DNA of 64,000 bases from Arthrobacter sp. H35-D1. GTDB lineage: Bacteria; Actinomycetota; Actinomycetes; Actinomycetales; Micrococcaceae. The notes beneath the pieces were generated by a model. That model had not been told where the DNA came from. It saw only the letters and a list, made by a program, of their open reading frames with translations, and did not search any database. Positions 24,947-34,033 of the stretch are shown one piece after another; position 1 is the first letter of the stretch; every line of letters begins with the position of its first letter. The position numbers and the translations under genes were made by a program. The stretch covers positions 124,001 through 188,000 of the forward strand of contig NZ_JASISP010000001.1 of NCBI RefSeq assembly GCF_030063185.1. Reading direction: 5' to 3'.

Positions 24947-25948
24947 ATGCCCCGCCCCTACACCCTGTTCACCGGCCAATGGGCCGATCTTCCCTTCGAG
25001 GAAGTGGCCCGCCTCGCTTCCGGGTGGGGCTACGACGGGCTGGAAATCGCCTGTTCCGGCGACCACCTGGACGCTTGGCGCTGGGACGAGCCCGGCTATG
25101 TCGAGGGCAAGCTGGCCGTGCTGGCAAAATACAACTTGAAGGTCTGGGCAATCTCCAACCATCTCAAAGGCCAGGCCGTGTGCGACGACCCGATCGACTT
25201 CCGCCACGAGGCGATAGTCGGGTCAAGGGTGTGGGGCGACGGTGACCCGGAGGGTGTCCGCCAACGCGCCGCCGAGGAGATGAAGCACACCGCGCGGCTG
25301 GCCCAAGCCCTCGGCGTGAAAACGGTGGTGGGCTTCACCGGCTCATCGATTTGGCAGTATGTGGCCATGTTCCCGCCGGTGCCGGAATCCGTGATCGACG
25401 CCGGGTACCAGGACTTTGCCGACCGCTGGAACCCAATCCTGGACGTCTTTGACGAATGCGGCGTCCGCTTCGCCCACGAGGTGCACCCTTCCGAGATCGC
25501 CTACGACTACTGGACCACCGTGCGAGCCCTGGAAGTCATTGGCCACCGAAAAGCGTTTGGGCTGAACTGGGACCCGTCGCACTTCATGTGGCAGGGCATC
25601 GACCCGGTGTCTTTCATCTGGGACTTCAAGGACCGGATCTACCACGTGGACTGCAAGGACACGAAGCTGCGCATGACCGGGCGCAACACCGTCATGGGCT
25701 CCCACCTGCCGTGGGGCGACCCGCGCCGGGGCTGGGATTTTGTTTCTGCCGGCCGCGGCGACGTGCCGTGGGAATCGGCGTTCCGGGCCCTGACGGCGAT
25801 CGGCTACGACGGTCCCCTCTCGATCGAGTGGGAGGACGCCGGCATGGACAGGCTGCAGGGCGCACCGGAAGCCCTCGCCGCGTTGCAGAAGTTCAATTTC
25901 GCACCATCCGGGCTGTCCTTCGACGCCGCCTTCAGCAACCAGGACTAG
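24947..25948 (+). CDS. Sugar isomerase/epimerase-like TIM barrel (last gene of sugar operon)
   Basis: 333-residue TIM-barrel protein. Metal ligands are suggested by VHPSEIAYDY, LNWDPSHFMWQG, YHVDCKDTK and SIEWEDA. ATG at 24947 lies four bases after the previous stop, with AAAGGA upstream; the longer frame overlaps that gene and is rejected. In levoglucosan-type pathways such proteins perform elimination or hydration of the 3-keto intermediate. It ends the operon, followed by a 70-bp hairpin. No transporter or regulator accompanies these four genes. Confidence 0.85.
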   Translation: MPRPYTLFTGQWADLPFEEVARLASGWGYDGLEIACSGDHLDAWRWDEPGYVEGKLAVLAKYNLKVWAISNHLKGQAVCDDPIDFRHEAIVGSRVWGDGDPEGVRQRAAEEMKHTARLAQALGVKTVVGFTGSSIWQYVAMFPPVPESVIDAGYQDFADRWNPILDVFDECGVRFAHEVHPSEIAYDYWTTVRALEVIGHRKAFGLNWDPSHFMWQGIDPVSFIWDFKDRIYHVDCKDTKLRMTGRNTVMGSHLPWGDPRRGWDFVSAGRGDVPWESAFRALTAIGYDGPLSIEWEDAGMDRLQGAPEALAALQKFNFAPSGLSFDAAFSNQD

Positions 25949-25982
25949 CGACGTCGGATGCCACTTGTCGCCGTCGTTTGTG

Positions 25983-26052
25983 AAAAATGCCGCCCTTTGA
26001 CGAAATTGCCATGGAACAAACCCTGGCGATTCCGTCAAAGGGCGGCATTTTT
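25983..26052. terminator. 70-bp hairpin with T-run after the sugar operon
   Basis: Perfect 20-base arms (25983-26002 and 26033-26052) ending in ATTTTT, enclosing a 30-base loop with a smaller inner dyad (TTGCCA...CTGGCGA). Acts plausibly as terminator in both directions, since both sides have A/T runs. Confidence 0.82.
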
Positions 26053-26085
26053 GCCAGTGGCAGCCGCGCTAGAGTGGATTCCACT

Positions 26086-26469
26086 ATGAGCATCCCGAAA
26101 AGTGCACCGGCCTCGGTCCGCATTGATGCGTGGTTGTGGTCGATCCGCGCCTACAAGACACGGTCAATGGCCACTGCGGCCTGCCGCGCCGGCCACGTAA
26201 AACTCAACGATGTCAACGCCAAAGCCTCCCACACCGTGGTTCCGGGCGATACGATCCGTGTCCGCCAGCCCGGCTACGACCGGATTTTGGAAGTCCGCCG
26301 ACTGATCAACAAGCGCGTGGGCGCCGAGGCCGCCTCGCACTGCTTCACCGACCACACTCCCCCGCGCCCTGTGCTGCCGGCACTTGGCCTCCCCCAGCGC
26401 GACCGCGGCACCGGCCGACCCACCAAAAAGGACCGTCGCGACATGGACAAGCTCCGCGGAGACCCCTGA
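26086..26469 (+). CDS. S4-domain RNA-binding protein (Hsp15/HslR-like)
   Basis: 127 residues. The S4 fold covers about residues 11-80 (RIDAWLWSIRAYKTRSMATAA, GHVKLNDVNAK, VVPGDTIRV), followed by a basic tail (PTKKDRRDMDKL). Hsp15 rescues stalled 50S subunits carrying peptidyl-tRNA. The upstream frame is the hairpin and is not coding. The start has no good Shine-Dalgarno sequence. Stand-alone gene. Confidence 0.88.
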   Translation: MSIPKSAPASVRIDAWLWSIRAYKTRSMATAACRAGHVKLNDVNAKASHTVVPGDTIRVRQPGYDRILEVRRLINKRVGAEAASHCFTDHTPPRPVLPALGLPQRDRGTGRPTKKDRRDMDKLRGDP

Positions 26470-26605
26470 CCGCACAGCTCCTCAACTGTCAGCCACGTCC
26501 TCGCGCAAGCTGGGCGGTGCCGCTATCGCGCACCGTCCCCTTGACAGCGCACCGCAGCACGACAACCATGGCAACAACACAGCACCGTGCCGCAAGGAGG
26601 CCGCC

Positions 26606-27790
26606 ATGGGACAGGACAAAGGGGAGGCCCGCAACGCGCGCCTGGACGCACAAGAGCTGAGCGCGGAGGAGCTGGAGGCACTGCGGCCTTATGTGGTGGA
26701 ACTGCAGAACGGAAAATTTGCCACCACAGCGGAGCTGAACACCACGGAAGCGGACGTGGACGCCATCTTCTCCACGCACCTTCCGGAGTTCGCCCGCAGC
26801 CGCGGCCCGGGACCGGTGCCGGTGGTGTTTTGGGCCCATGGTGGACTGGTCGGCGAAAGATCCGCGCTGGCTTACGCCCAGCACAACATTCCATGGTGGC
26901 TTGCAAACGGCATCTACCCGATCCACTTTGTGTGGCATTCCGGCCTTTGGGCAACCCTCGGGGATCTGCTGGCAGACCACCTCGGGGAATTGGCCGGGCC
27001 CGCCTCCGACACTGCCGCTCTGGCAGAGACGGTCGCCCCGCTTTCCGCTGCGACGGATTTCACCGACGGGCTCATCGAAGACCTGCTGAGGTCCGTCGGA
27101 GGGCCGGAAGTCTGGGCAGCCATGAAGGACAACGCACACCGGGCATCGGAGGCTGGCGGCGGGGCCAGCTATGTGGCCGAGGCGCTCCGGGCGTATCTGG
27201 AGGTCGAGCCGGCCACCATCCATGCCGCCGGTTTCAGCGCCGGGACCGTTTTCCAGCGCTACTTCATACCGGAAGTTGTGCACGGCGGCGGTGCAGCGTT
27301 CAACACGTGCAGCCTGCTGGTGCCGTCCCTCTGCACGGAATCCTTCAAGGAAGGGCTGGCACCGCTGCTGGGCACGGGCATCAAGTCCTTGACTTTGTTC
27401 GGCATGCAGGAGGAACTGGCATTGGCAGACAACGTCTTCGGGTTGTACCGCAAGTCGCTGCTTTACCTGATCCAAGCGGCCCTGAACCCCACCCCCGGCA
27501 CACCCATTTTGGGCCTGCAGGAGTCGGTGTTCGAGGACCCTGCGCTTGCCTCGCTGTTCAAGACTGCACCGGCCGCCGGCATCGCGGATGCTGTTTGGTC
27601 CGTGGCCACGTCCGGGCCGTTGGATTCGCGCAGCACCGCCACCACACACACCGCGTTCGACGACGACGCCCACACCATGGACAGTGTGGTCCGGCGGATC
27701 ACGGGCCGGGAGAACATTGTTTCCTATGGCACCACCCGGCATGCAAGGGTCCTGGCCTTTGTGGCCGGCTCGGCACGAAGCCGGCCTTGA
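26606..27790 (+). CDS. Putative alpha/beta serine hydrolase
   Basis: 394-residue soluble protein with WAHGGLVGE (about residues 74-82, a possible oxyanion loop) and GFSAGTVFQ (about 210), a G-x-S-x-G nucleophile elbow. A late DDDAHTM and TTRHAR could supply the Asp and His of a triad. There is no signal peptide. AAGGAGG is five bases before the ATG at 26606. Family beyond 'alpha/beta hydrolase' not recognised and the substrate is unknown. It ends 67 bp before a convergent 52-residue ORF. Confidence 0.6.
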   Translation: MGQDKGEARNARLDAQELSAEELEALRPYVVELQNGKFATTAELNTTEADVDAIFSTHLPEFARSRGPGPVPVVFWAHGGLVGERSALAYAQHNIPWWLANGIYPIHFVWHSGLWATLGDLLADHLGELAGPASDTAALAETVAPLSAATDFTDGLIEDLLRSVGGPEVWAAMKDNAHRASEAGGGASYVAEALRAYLEVEPATIHAAGFSAGTVFQRYFIPEVVHGGGAAFNTCSLLVPSLCTESFKEGLAPLLGTGIKSLTLFGMQEELALADNVFGLYRKSLLYLIQAALNPTPGTPILGLQESVFEDPALASLFKTAPAAGIADAVWSVATSGPLDSRSTATTHTAFDDDAHTMDSVVRRITGRENIVSYGTTRHARVLAFVAGSARSRP

Positions 27791-27857
27791 TGGCCGCAGT
27801 GGCTCTTGCCTCGATTGCGCTGCCGGCTGTGGTGGCCGCCAGTGTCCGCGTTCCTGC

Positions 27858-28016
27858 CTAGAATCCCGGCAGCATGGGTGCGGCGTCGAGAAGTTCGGAG
27901 GCATCGTCCGGGGCGTTGTGCAGGAGAATATTCTCCACGGGAGGCTCGCCCTTGGCAATGAGCAGTTCGTTGATCGAGCTCTGTCCTTCGATTACCTCGG
28001 GAAGTTCAAAGTCCAT
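27858..28016 (-). CDS. Small acidic protein, 52 residues
   Basis: Starts MDFELPEVIEGQSSINELLI and ends DAAPMLPGF. It is acidic, with codon use like the neighbouring genes and no membrane segment or motif. It converges with the serine hydrolase. No family recognised; it looks like a genuine conserved small ORF rather than noise because its composition is protein-like throughout. Confidence 0.5.
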   Translation of the reverse strand: MDFELPEVIEGQSSINELLIAKGEPPVENILLHNAPDDASELLDAAPMLPGF

Positions 28017-28098
28017 CCGTCAAGCGTACGGTTTCCCGCCACACCCACACTGCTGGACACGCCCGCTCCCCATGCGAGGCCGCCGCTAGACTGTGGTC

Positions 28099-28248
28099 AT
28101 GGCCGGGGAAAAGACAACGGACAGCCCAGTGGCTGATGCCGTCAACCTTGCCCTCCTGTTGAGTATTGAGGGCCGGTGGTTGGCTCCGAACACCCGGACC
28201 GTCGCCGTGGGCATTGCCGGCAGAAGGGTCCGAGGCGGAGCCGCTTGA
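28099..28248 (+). CDS. Possible 49-residue ORF
   Basis: MAGEKTTDSPVADAVNLALL... ending RRVRGGAA, 48 bp upstream of the acyl-CoA dehydrogenase. No ribosome-binding site of note. It may be the remnant N-terminus of a longer gene, or not translated. Confidence 0.25.
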   Translation: MAGEKTTDSPVADAVNLALLLSIEGRWLAPNTRTVAVGIAGRRVRGGAA

Positions 28249-28296
28249 CGGCCCCGCTCCAGTTTCGAGAAACGCCAACCACACCGGAGACAAACA

Positions 28297-29487
28297 ATGA
28301 ACGCACGGATTCCTGCACCGCTTTCCAACCGCTCCGACGTGCTCAACCTTGATGCCCTGCTCACCGCCGATGAACTGGCCCTCCGGGGCAAGGTGCGGGC
28401 CTTCGTTGACGGCCGGATTAGGCCCAACATTGCTTCCTGGTACGATGACGCCGCCTTCCCCGTGGAAATCATCGCGGAGCTGGGGGCCCTAGGATTGCTC
28501 GGCATGCACCTTTCCGGGTATGGCTGTCCGGGCCGCTCCGCCGTCGAGTACGGCATTGCCGCCATGGAACTGGAGGCCGGTGACTCGGGGCTGCGGACCT
28601 TTGTCAGCGTGCAGGGTTCCCTTGCCATGAGCGCCATCCACAAATGGGGAACGGATGAGCAAAAGAGCCGCTACCTGCCCGGCATGGCGCAGGGCACCAT
28701 CATCGGGTGCTTCGGACTGACCGAACCCACGGCCGGCTCCGATCCTTCGTCCATGGCGACGTTTGCCCGGCGCGACGACAGCGGCGGGGGTTGGGTGCTC
28801 AACGGTGCCAAACGGTGGATCGGGATGGCCTCGATTGCCCACCTTGCCGTCATTTGGGCGCAAACTGACGACGGCGTGCGTGGCTTCCTGGTGCCCACGG
28901 ACACCCCCGGCTTTTCAGCGGTGCCGATCGAAGGCAAGCTGTCCATGCGTGCCTCCATCCAGTGCGACGTCGAGCTCATCGACGTGCACTTACCGTATGA
29001 AGCCCTACTGCCGGGCGCCAAGGGCTTGCGGGGTCCTTTCTCCTGCCTGGACGAGGCGCGGTACGGGATCATCTGGGGTGCCATGGGTGCCGCCCGCGAC
29101 AGCTATGAAGCTGCCTTGGCATACTCCCTGCAGCGCATGCAGTTCGACAAACCGCTGGCCTCCCACCAAATCACCCAGCAAAAACTTGTCAACATGCTGG
29201 TGGAGATCCAGAAGGGCACGCTGCTGGCCATCCACACGGGGCGGATGAAGGATGCCGGGACCCTCGAGGCCGCGGCGATCTCGCTGGGCAAGCTGAACAA
29301 CTGCCGGGAGGCGATCCGGATCTGCCGCGATGCCCGCGCCATTCTGGGCGGCAATGGCATCACCTTGGAGCATTCCCCGCTGCGCCACGCCAACAACCTT
29401 GAGTCGGTGCGCACCTATGAGGGCACCGATGAAGTCCATACCCTCATACTGGGTAGCCACATCACCGGCATCCGCGCGTTCCACTAG
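28297..29487 (+). CDS. Acyl-CoA dehydrogenase, glutaryl-CoA dehydrogenase-like
   Basis: 396 residues. GCFGLTEPTAGSDPSSM is the flavin and substrate segment, and TYEGTDEVHTLILG near the C-terminus gives the catalytic glutamate (about residue 375) where glutaryl-CoA dehydrogenases have it. It would oxidise and decarboxylate glutaryl-CoA from lysine or tryptophan breakdown, or act on a short acyl-CoA. GGAG lies nine bases before the ATG. Monocistronic by context; the next gene is unrelated. Confidence 0.88.
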   Translation: MNARIPAPLSNRSDVLNLDALLTADELALRGKVRAFVDGRIRPNIASWYDDAAFPVEIIAELGALGLLGMHLSGYGCPGRSAVEYGIAAMELEAGDSGLRTFVSVQGSLAMSAIHKWGTDEQKSRYLPGMAQGTIIGCFGLTEPTAGSDPSSMATFARRDDSGGGWVLNGAKRWIGMASIAHLAVIWAQTDDGVRGFLVPTDTPGFSAVPIEGKLSMRASIQCDVELIDVHLPYEALLPGAKGLRGPFSCLDEARYGIIWGAMGAARDSYEAALAYSLQRMQFDKPLASHQITQQKLVNMLVEIQKGTLLAIHTGRMKDAGTLEAAAISLGKLNNCREAIRICRDARAILGGNGITLEHSPLRHANNLESVRTYEGTDEVHTLILGSHITGIRAFH

Positions 29488-29620
29488 GGAAAGGACGGTG
29501 CGGCGTTCCAGTTTCGGCGCCTCGGAGCCGCACCACCCCCTTGTCTTTTTCCGTGCCGCGGGGAACCATGGTGTCCTAGGCATGTCATCATTTCGAGCAC
29601 CACCGGTAAGGAGTCCTGCC

Positions 29621-30088
29621 GTGTTGCATGTGGAAGACGTCGATCTTGAGCAGTTGGCCATGGCACTGGAAAACCACTTCATGGACTATGAAACGTTCTT
29701 CTGGGTGGATCCTGCCAACGGCACCATTGAATTGTGGTCCGAAGGAGTCGCCGACGAAGCCGAGTCCGAAGGCTGGGATGTGGACAGCCGCGACGGCGTG
29801 CGCATCGACGCCATCGAATCCCACGAGGGGTTCAGGGACATGGAGAAGTTCATTTCCACCCTTGCGGACACCGATTGCCGGGCCCGGCTCACCCAGGCGA
29901 TCGATCACAACAAGCCGTTCCGTCACTTCAAGGATGCCCTCCACGAATTCCCCGAAGAGCAAACCCAATGGCATGAATTCCATGACGCGCTCATGAAAAT
30001 TCGGGCCATTCAGTGGCTTCGGGACAGCGGCCTGGTTGACCCGGTGGAAGCTGATGCCGTCCTGGTGCAAATCGACAGCGGCGGCTAG
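29621..30088 (+). CDS. UPF0158 family protein
   Basis: 155-residue acidic protein with the UPF0158 pattern: a strand carrying FFWVDPANGTIELW, then HEGFRDMEKFI, LTQAIDHNKPFRHFKDAL and a C-terminal AIQWLRDSGLVD. Function unknown for the family. GTG at 29621 with AAGGAG seven bases upstream is preferred over ATG at 29582, which would put the ribosome-binding site inside the gene. It faces RNase J across a terminator. Confidence 0.78.
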   Translation: MLHVEDVDLEQLAMALENHFMDYETFFWVDPANGTIELWSEGVADEAESEGWDVDSRDGVRIDAIESHEGFRDMEKFISTLADTDCRARLTQAIDHNKPFRHFKDALHEFPEEQTQWHEFHDALMKIRAIQWLRDSGLVDPVEADAVLVQIDSGG

Positions 30089-30125
30089 CGCACACTCGTG
30101 GCAAGCCGAAGGCATGCCGGATGCG

Positions 30126-30181
30126 AAAAAGGGCCCGGTCGGTGCCCATATCCGCAACGGACATGGGCACCGACCGGGCCC
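30126..30181 (-). terminator. RNase J terminator
   Basis: 19-base perfect arms (30131-30149, 30163-30181) followed on the minus strand by TTTTTC. Stops transcription from the RNase J gene; it may also stop the convergent UPF0158 transcript. Confidence 0.88.
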
Positions 30182-30198
30182 TCAACGAGTGGTGCGGA

Positions 30199-31872
30199 CT
30201 ACGCGTCCACGATGATGACCGTGTAGACCGGCTTGCGGCGCAGCGCCCTGTCGGACCAGCGCAGCAGGGCATCGGCAATGGCCTTTTCCGCGACGGGCCC
30301 CGTCTTCTCGCCCCGAAGGCCGGAGATGGTCTTTTCCACGATGCCCGTGGCCTTCTCCAAGTCCTTCGGCGTCAAGTTGAAGCCCACCGGGAAGAATTCC
30401 GGGTCTTCTTCCATCTTGCCGGTGTCAGGATTGACGATCAGCAACAGTGTCACTGCGCCGTCTGCGCCCAACCGGAGGCGGTCCTGCAAGGATTCCTCCG
30501 TTGCCGCACCGGCAACCATGTTCTCCACATACACGTAAGCGGCGGGAACGCTGCCGCTTACCTTCGCCACGCCGTCCTTGAGATCGATCGTGGTGCCGTC
30601 CTCGACAATGAAAGCGTTCTTCGGATCCACGCCGGTGCGGACTGCCAGCGCGGCGTTGGCCTTGAGGTGGCGGTATTCACCGTGCACCGGCATGACGTTG
30701 CGCGGGCGCACCAGGTTGTAGCAGTACACCAGCTCGCCGGCGCTGGCGTGCCCGGAGACATGGACCTTCGCATTGCCCTTGTGGATCACATTGGCGCCCT
30801 GCTTGGTGAGGTCGTTGATCAGTCGGTAAATCGAAGACTCGTTGCCGGGAACAAGCGAGCTGGCCAGCAGGACGGTGTCGCCCTCGGTCAAGTTGATCTG
30901 GTGGTCGCCATTGGCCATGCGCGCCAGCGCCGCCATGGGCTCACCTTGGGAACCGGTGCAGATGAGGACGGCCTTGTTGGGGGCCATCTTCTCCAGTTCC
31001 TTGGCTTCAACGAGCATGCCGCGCGGAATCTTCAGGTAGCCCAGTTCGCGCGCAGTGGTCATGTTGCGCACCATGGATCGGCCCACAAAGGCGATCTTGC
31101 GGTTGTACTTATGGGCAGAGTCGATGATCTGCTGGATGCGGTGGACGTGGCTGGCGAAGCTGGAGACCACCACGCGACGCGGCGCGGTGCGCATGACGCC
31201 ATCGATGGCCGGGATCAAATCGGCTTCAGCCGCCAGGAAGCCCGGAACCTCGGCATTGGTGGAGTCGGGCAGGAACAAGTCCACGCCCTCCTCGCCCAGA
31301 CGCGCAAAGCCGGCGAGGTCGGTAATGCGCTTGTCCAGCGGGAACTGGTCCATCTTGAAGTCGCCAGTTTCTAGCACCAGGCCGGCCGGCGTACGGATGG
31401 CAACGGCCAAGCCGTCCGGGATGGAGTGGTTCACTGCCAGGAATTCGACGTCAAAGGGACCAAACTTGCGGCGGTCCCCTTCCTTGACCTGGATCATTTT
31501 GGCTTTGATCCGGTGTTCGTCAAGCTTGGTCTTGACGAAGGCCAAGGTCAGCTTGGCGGAGATCACGGGGATGTCCCCGCGTTCCTTGAGCAGGTACGGC
31601 ACGCCGCCAATGTGGTCTTCGTGACCGTGGGTCAGGACTAGGCCAACAACGTCCTGCCACCTGTCCTTCAAATAGGAAAAGTCGGGCAGGATCAGGTCGA
31701 CGCCTGGGTGGTGCTCTTCGGGAAACAGTACTCCGCAGTCAACAATCAGCAGTTTTCCTGCAAATTCGAAGACGGTCATGTTGCGGCCGATCTCCCCCAG
31801 TCCGCCAAGGGCGACGACGCGCATTGCGCCATCCTCGAGGGCGGGCGGGGTCCGGCGTGGTGTTCTTCTCAT
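30199..31872 (-). CDS. rnj: Ribonuclease J
   Basis: 557-residue beta-CASP metallo-beta-lactamase ribonuclease. HGHEDHIGG (residues 82-90) is the metal site; LPDSTNAE, ICTGSQGEPMAAL and VHVSGHAS are the beta-CASP motifs, and the C-terminal domain supports dimerisation. RNase J has 5'-exo and endonuclease activity in rRNA maturation and mRNA decay. ATG at 31872 gives the usual actinobacterial length; the open frame to 31959 is not needed. dapA, often the upstream neighbour in actinobacteria, is not here. Confidence 0.95.
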   Translation of the reverse strand: MRRTPRRTPPALEDGAMRVVALGGLGEIGRNMTVFEFAGKLLIVDCGVLFPEEHHPGVDLILPDFSYLKDRWQDVVGLVLTHGHEDHIGGVPYLLKERGDIPVISAKLTLAFVKTKLDEHRIKAKMIQVKEGDRRKFGPFDVEFLAVNHSIPDGLAVAIRTPAGLVLETGDFKMDQFPLDKRITDLAGFARLGEEGVDLFLPDSTNAEVPGFLAAEADLIPAIDGVMRTAPRRVVVSSFASHVHRIQQIIDSAHKYNRKIAFVGRSMVRNMTTARELGYLKIPRGMLVEAKELEKMAPNKAVLICTGSQGEPMAALARMANGDHQINLTEGDTVLLASSLVPGNESSIYRLINDLTKQGANVIHKGNAKVHVSGHASAGELVYCYNLVRPRNVMPVHGEYRHLKANAALAVRTGVDPKNAFIVEDGTTIDLKDGVAKVSGSVPAAYVYVENMVAGAATEESLQDRLRLGADGAVTLLLIVNPDTGKMEEDPEFFPVGFNLTPKDLEKATGIVEKTISGLRGEKTGPVAEKAIADALLRWSDRALRRKPVYTVIIVDA

Positions 31873-32232
31873 GGATTCCAGACTCTGTGGCGTGGACGGT
31901 AATGGACCGGCGATGACTCGCCGCTTTCTGGCGTGACGCCTTCGGCCAAGTGCCGGCACGGCATCACGAAAAGTTTTGGGACAGCTTCAGCCGATTTTAC
32001 CACCCAACGGCACAACCAATTCCCGCTTGCCCCGGACGCGCGGCAAAGAGCTGCCACGGCGGGCTGTTTCAAGTCCCGCGGACCTCCCTTGGACAGACAA
32101 AACCAAGGTGCCGCCGTCGTTTGTCAATGAACGACGGCGGCCAGGTCGGCTTGGGTGCCGGGCGATGCGGATCGGCTTGGGTGCCGGGCGATGCGGACTC
32201 ATGCACAAAACGGCACGGGCGCCAGCGCCCGA
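31873..32232. other. 360-bp gene-free stretch with hairpin and 26-bp repeat
   Basis: Holds a perfect 12-bp-stem hairpin (GCCGCCGTCGTT at 32110-32121, loop of eight, partner 32130-32141), probably the terminator of the 47-residue gene, and two identical 26-bp units (32146-32171 and 32172-32197). The remainder should contain the RNase J promoter, which I cannot pin down. Confidence 0.7.
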
Positions 32233-32376
32233 CTAGTGTTTTTTGGTCATGTGCGCCACGGGATCGGCCGACTCGTCGACTGCCCCGCGCGCCTTCTTCT
32301 CCGCACGCTTGGCCTTGATGGCATGGCCCTTGTCCAGCTTCTTGTGTTCGTGGTGGTGCGGCTGTTTGTCAGGCAT
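32233..32376 (-). CDS. Small basic protein, 47 residues
   Basis: MPDKQPHHHEHKKLDKGHAI... with many Lys, His and Arg, an acidic patch (VDESADP) and the end HMTKKH. GGAG four bases before the ATG and AAGGAG further upstream support translation. No family recognised; it may bind nucleic acid or metal, but that is guesswork. Its terminator is at 32110-32141. Confidence 0.55.
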   Translation of the reverse strand: MPDKQPHHHEHKKLDKGHAIKAKRAEKKARGAVDESADPVAHMTKKH

Positions 32377-32562
32377 GTTCTCCAACGCTCCTTCAGCAGT
32401 AAAACCGGTTCAGGCCGTGCGGTCCAAACTGCCCCTCACATAAACGTTACGCCCATTCCTGCAAGCCCAACAGGGGAACTTTCCGGGGCCGGAAAAGTCG
32501 AGAGGTGAGCGGGCAATTTCGGGCGGGTCGGCCCCCAATCGGAGAACGTCGCCTGATGCCGC

Positions 32563-33570
32563 CTAGCGGAAGAGTCCGCTGTAGGCGTTGAGGGCAAGTT
32601 GGCCTCCGAGGTGGGCGTAGAGGACATTGCTGGTGGCGGGGATGTCGTGGCTGCGGACGAGGTCGATGAGTCCGGCCATGGATTTGCCTTCGTAGACGGG
32701 GTCGATGATCATTCCTTCCAGGGAGCCGGAGAGGCGGATGGCTTCGAGGGTGGATTCGACGGGGATGCCGTAGTAGTCCCCGGCCCAGCCTTCCAGGACG
32801 GTGATCTCGTCCTCGCGCAGTTCCCGTTCCAGTCCAATGAGTTGTGCTGTGTGGCGGGCGATGCGTTCGACTTGGGCGCGGGTTTTTTCGATGGTGGCGG
32901 AGGCGTCGATGCCGATGACCCTGCGTGGGCGGTCCTGGCCGGCGAATCCGGCAATCATTCCGGCATGGGTGGAGCCGGTGACGGTGCAGACCACGATGGT
33001 GTCGAAGAAGACGCCGAGTTCTTGCTCCTGTGCCTGGACTTCATCGGCCCAGTTTGCGAAGCCGAGTCCGCCCAGGTGGTGTTCGGAGGCTCCGGCGGGG
33101 ATGGGGTAGGGCTTGCCGCCGGCGTCTTCGACGTCCTTGATGGCTTGTTCCCAGCTGCTGCGGATGCCGATGTCGAAGCCGGCAGCGTCCAGCTGCACGT
33201 CGGCGCCCATGATGCGCGAGAGCATGATGTTGCCGACGCGATCCGAGAGCGGGTCCGGCCAGTCCACCCAGTTTTCCTGCACGAGGCGGGCCTTCATGCC
33301 GATCTTTGCTGCCACGGCCGCGACTTGGCGTGTGTGGTTGGACTGGTATCCGCCGATGGAGACCAGCGTGTCCGCGCCTTGGGCGATGGCGTCCGGGATG
33401 ATGTATTCGAGTTTGCGGGTCTTGTTCCCGCCGAACGCCAGGCCGGAGTTCACGTCCTCGCGCTTGGCCCAGACCTTCGCCCCGCCAAGGTGCTCGCTCA
33501 GCCGCGGCAGGTCATGGATGGGGCTGGGACCGAAAGTCAACGGGTAACGCTCAAAATCAGTGATTGCCAT
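32563..33570 (-). CDS. acdS: 1-aminocyclopropane-1-carboxylate deaminase
   Basis: 335-residue PLP enzyme. The PLP lysine is K50 in [22 protein letters not shown] gives the serine and TGSTHAGM the phosphate cradle; [11 protein letters not shown] and YAHLGGQ complete the ACC-deaminase/D-cysteine desulfhydrase pattern. [11 protein letters not shown] and ILSRIMGAD-like segments fit ACC deaminase, which makes ammonia and 2-oxobutyrate from the plant ethylene precursor; D-cysteine desulfhydrase is the alternative. ATG at 33570 gives the usual length. A GntR regulator is divergent, 463 bp away. Confidence 0.85.
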   Translation of the reverse strand: MAITDFERYPLTFGPSPIHDLPRLSEHLGGAKVWAKREDVNSGLAFGGNKTRKLEYIIPDAIAQGADTLVSIGGYQSNHTRQVAAVAAKIGMKARLVQENWVDWPDPLSDRVGNIMLSRIMGADVQLDAAGFDIGIRSSWEQAIKDVEDAGGKPYPIPAGASEHHLGGLGFANWADEVQAQEQELGVFFDTIVVCTVTGSTHAGMIAGFAGQDRPRRVIGIDASATIEKTRAQVERIARHTAQLIGLERELREDEITVLEGWAGDYYGIPVESTLEAIRLSGSLEGMIIDPVYEGKSMAGLIDLVRSHDIPATSNVLYAHLGGQLALNAYSGLFR

Positions 33571-33682
33571 GGGAAATCCTTTGCGGGTCGGGCCGGCTTT
33601 GAACTGCGCAGAGCTGGAACAAGCGCAGGGAATCCTCGCGGCCTGTGAGCTGCACGGCCCACAGCGAATCCGTACCCTGCGT

Positions 33683-33696
33683 TGCAATATATTGCA
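33683..33696. promoter_or_regulatory. Palindromic operator candidate upstream of acdS
   Basis: TGCAATATATTGCA is a perfect 14-bp palindrome. A half-site of the same sequence (TATATTGCAT) overlaps the start codon of the divergent GntR-type regulator at 34034. This pairing suggests that the regulator binds both and controls acdS and itself. Confidence 0.6.
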
Positions 33697-33726
33697 TACG
33701 CAAATGCCTGCCCTGTCAATGGCTGG

Positions 33727-33976
33727 CCGGCAGGGACCCGGGTTCATTCCGCAGCACCTGCGGGTGGCAGGCAGGGGCCCGGGTTCATTCTGCAGCACCT
33801 GCGAGTGGCCGGCAGGGACCCGGGTTCATTCTGCAGCTCCTGCGAGTGGCCGGCAGGGACCCGGGTTCATTCTGCAGCTCCTGCGGGTACCGGGGTCGGC
33901 GACCCACAGGTGCTGCAGAATGAACGGGCGACAGGGACGCTGACCCGCAGGAGCTGCAGAATGAACGAGCCCGGGC
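33727..33976. repeat. 41-bp direct repeats plus two inverted partial copies
   Basis: Four consecutive 41-bp units (33727-33767, 33768-33808, 33809-33849, 33850-33890) share CCCGGGTTCATTCTGCAG. Two inverted partial copies (about 33903-33929 and 33944-33975) follow, so transcripts could form alternative hairpins. The units have no spacers and differ from each other, so this is not CRISPR. No gene is present in the 463-bp gap. Confidence 0.9.
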
Positions 33977-34033
33977 TGCCGAGGATCGTCAGTCAGGGAC
34001 TGTTTTATTGCAGGCAGCGATATCCTATATTGC

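Noticed and set aside
33727-33890. CRISPR array
   Set aside because: Units are adjacent without unique spacers, they differ from one another, and no cas gene is present.
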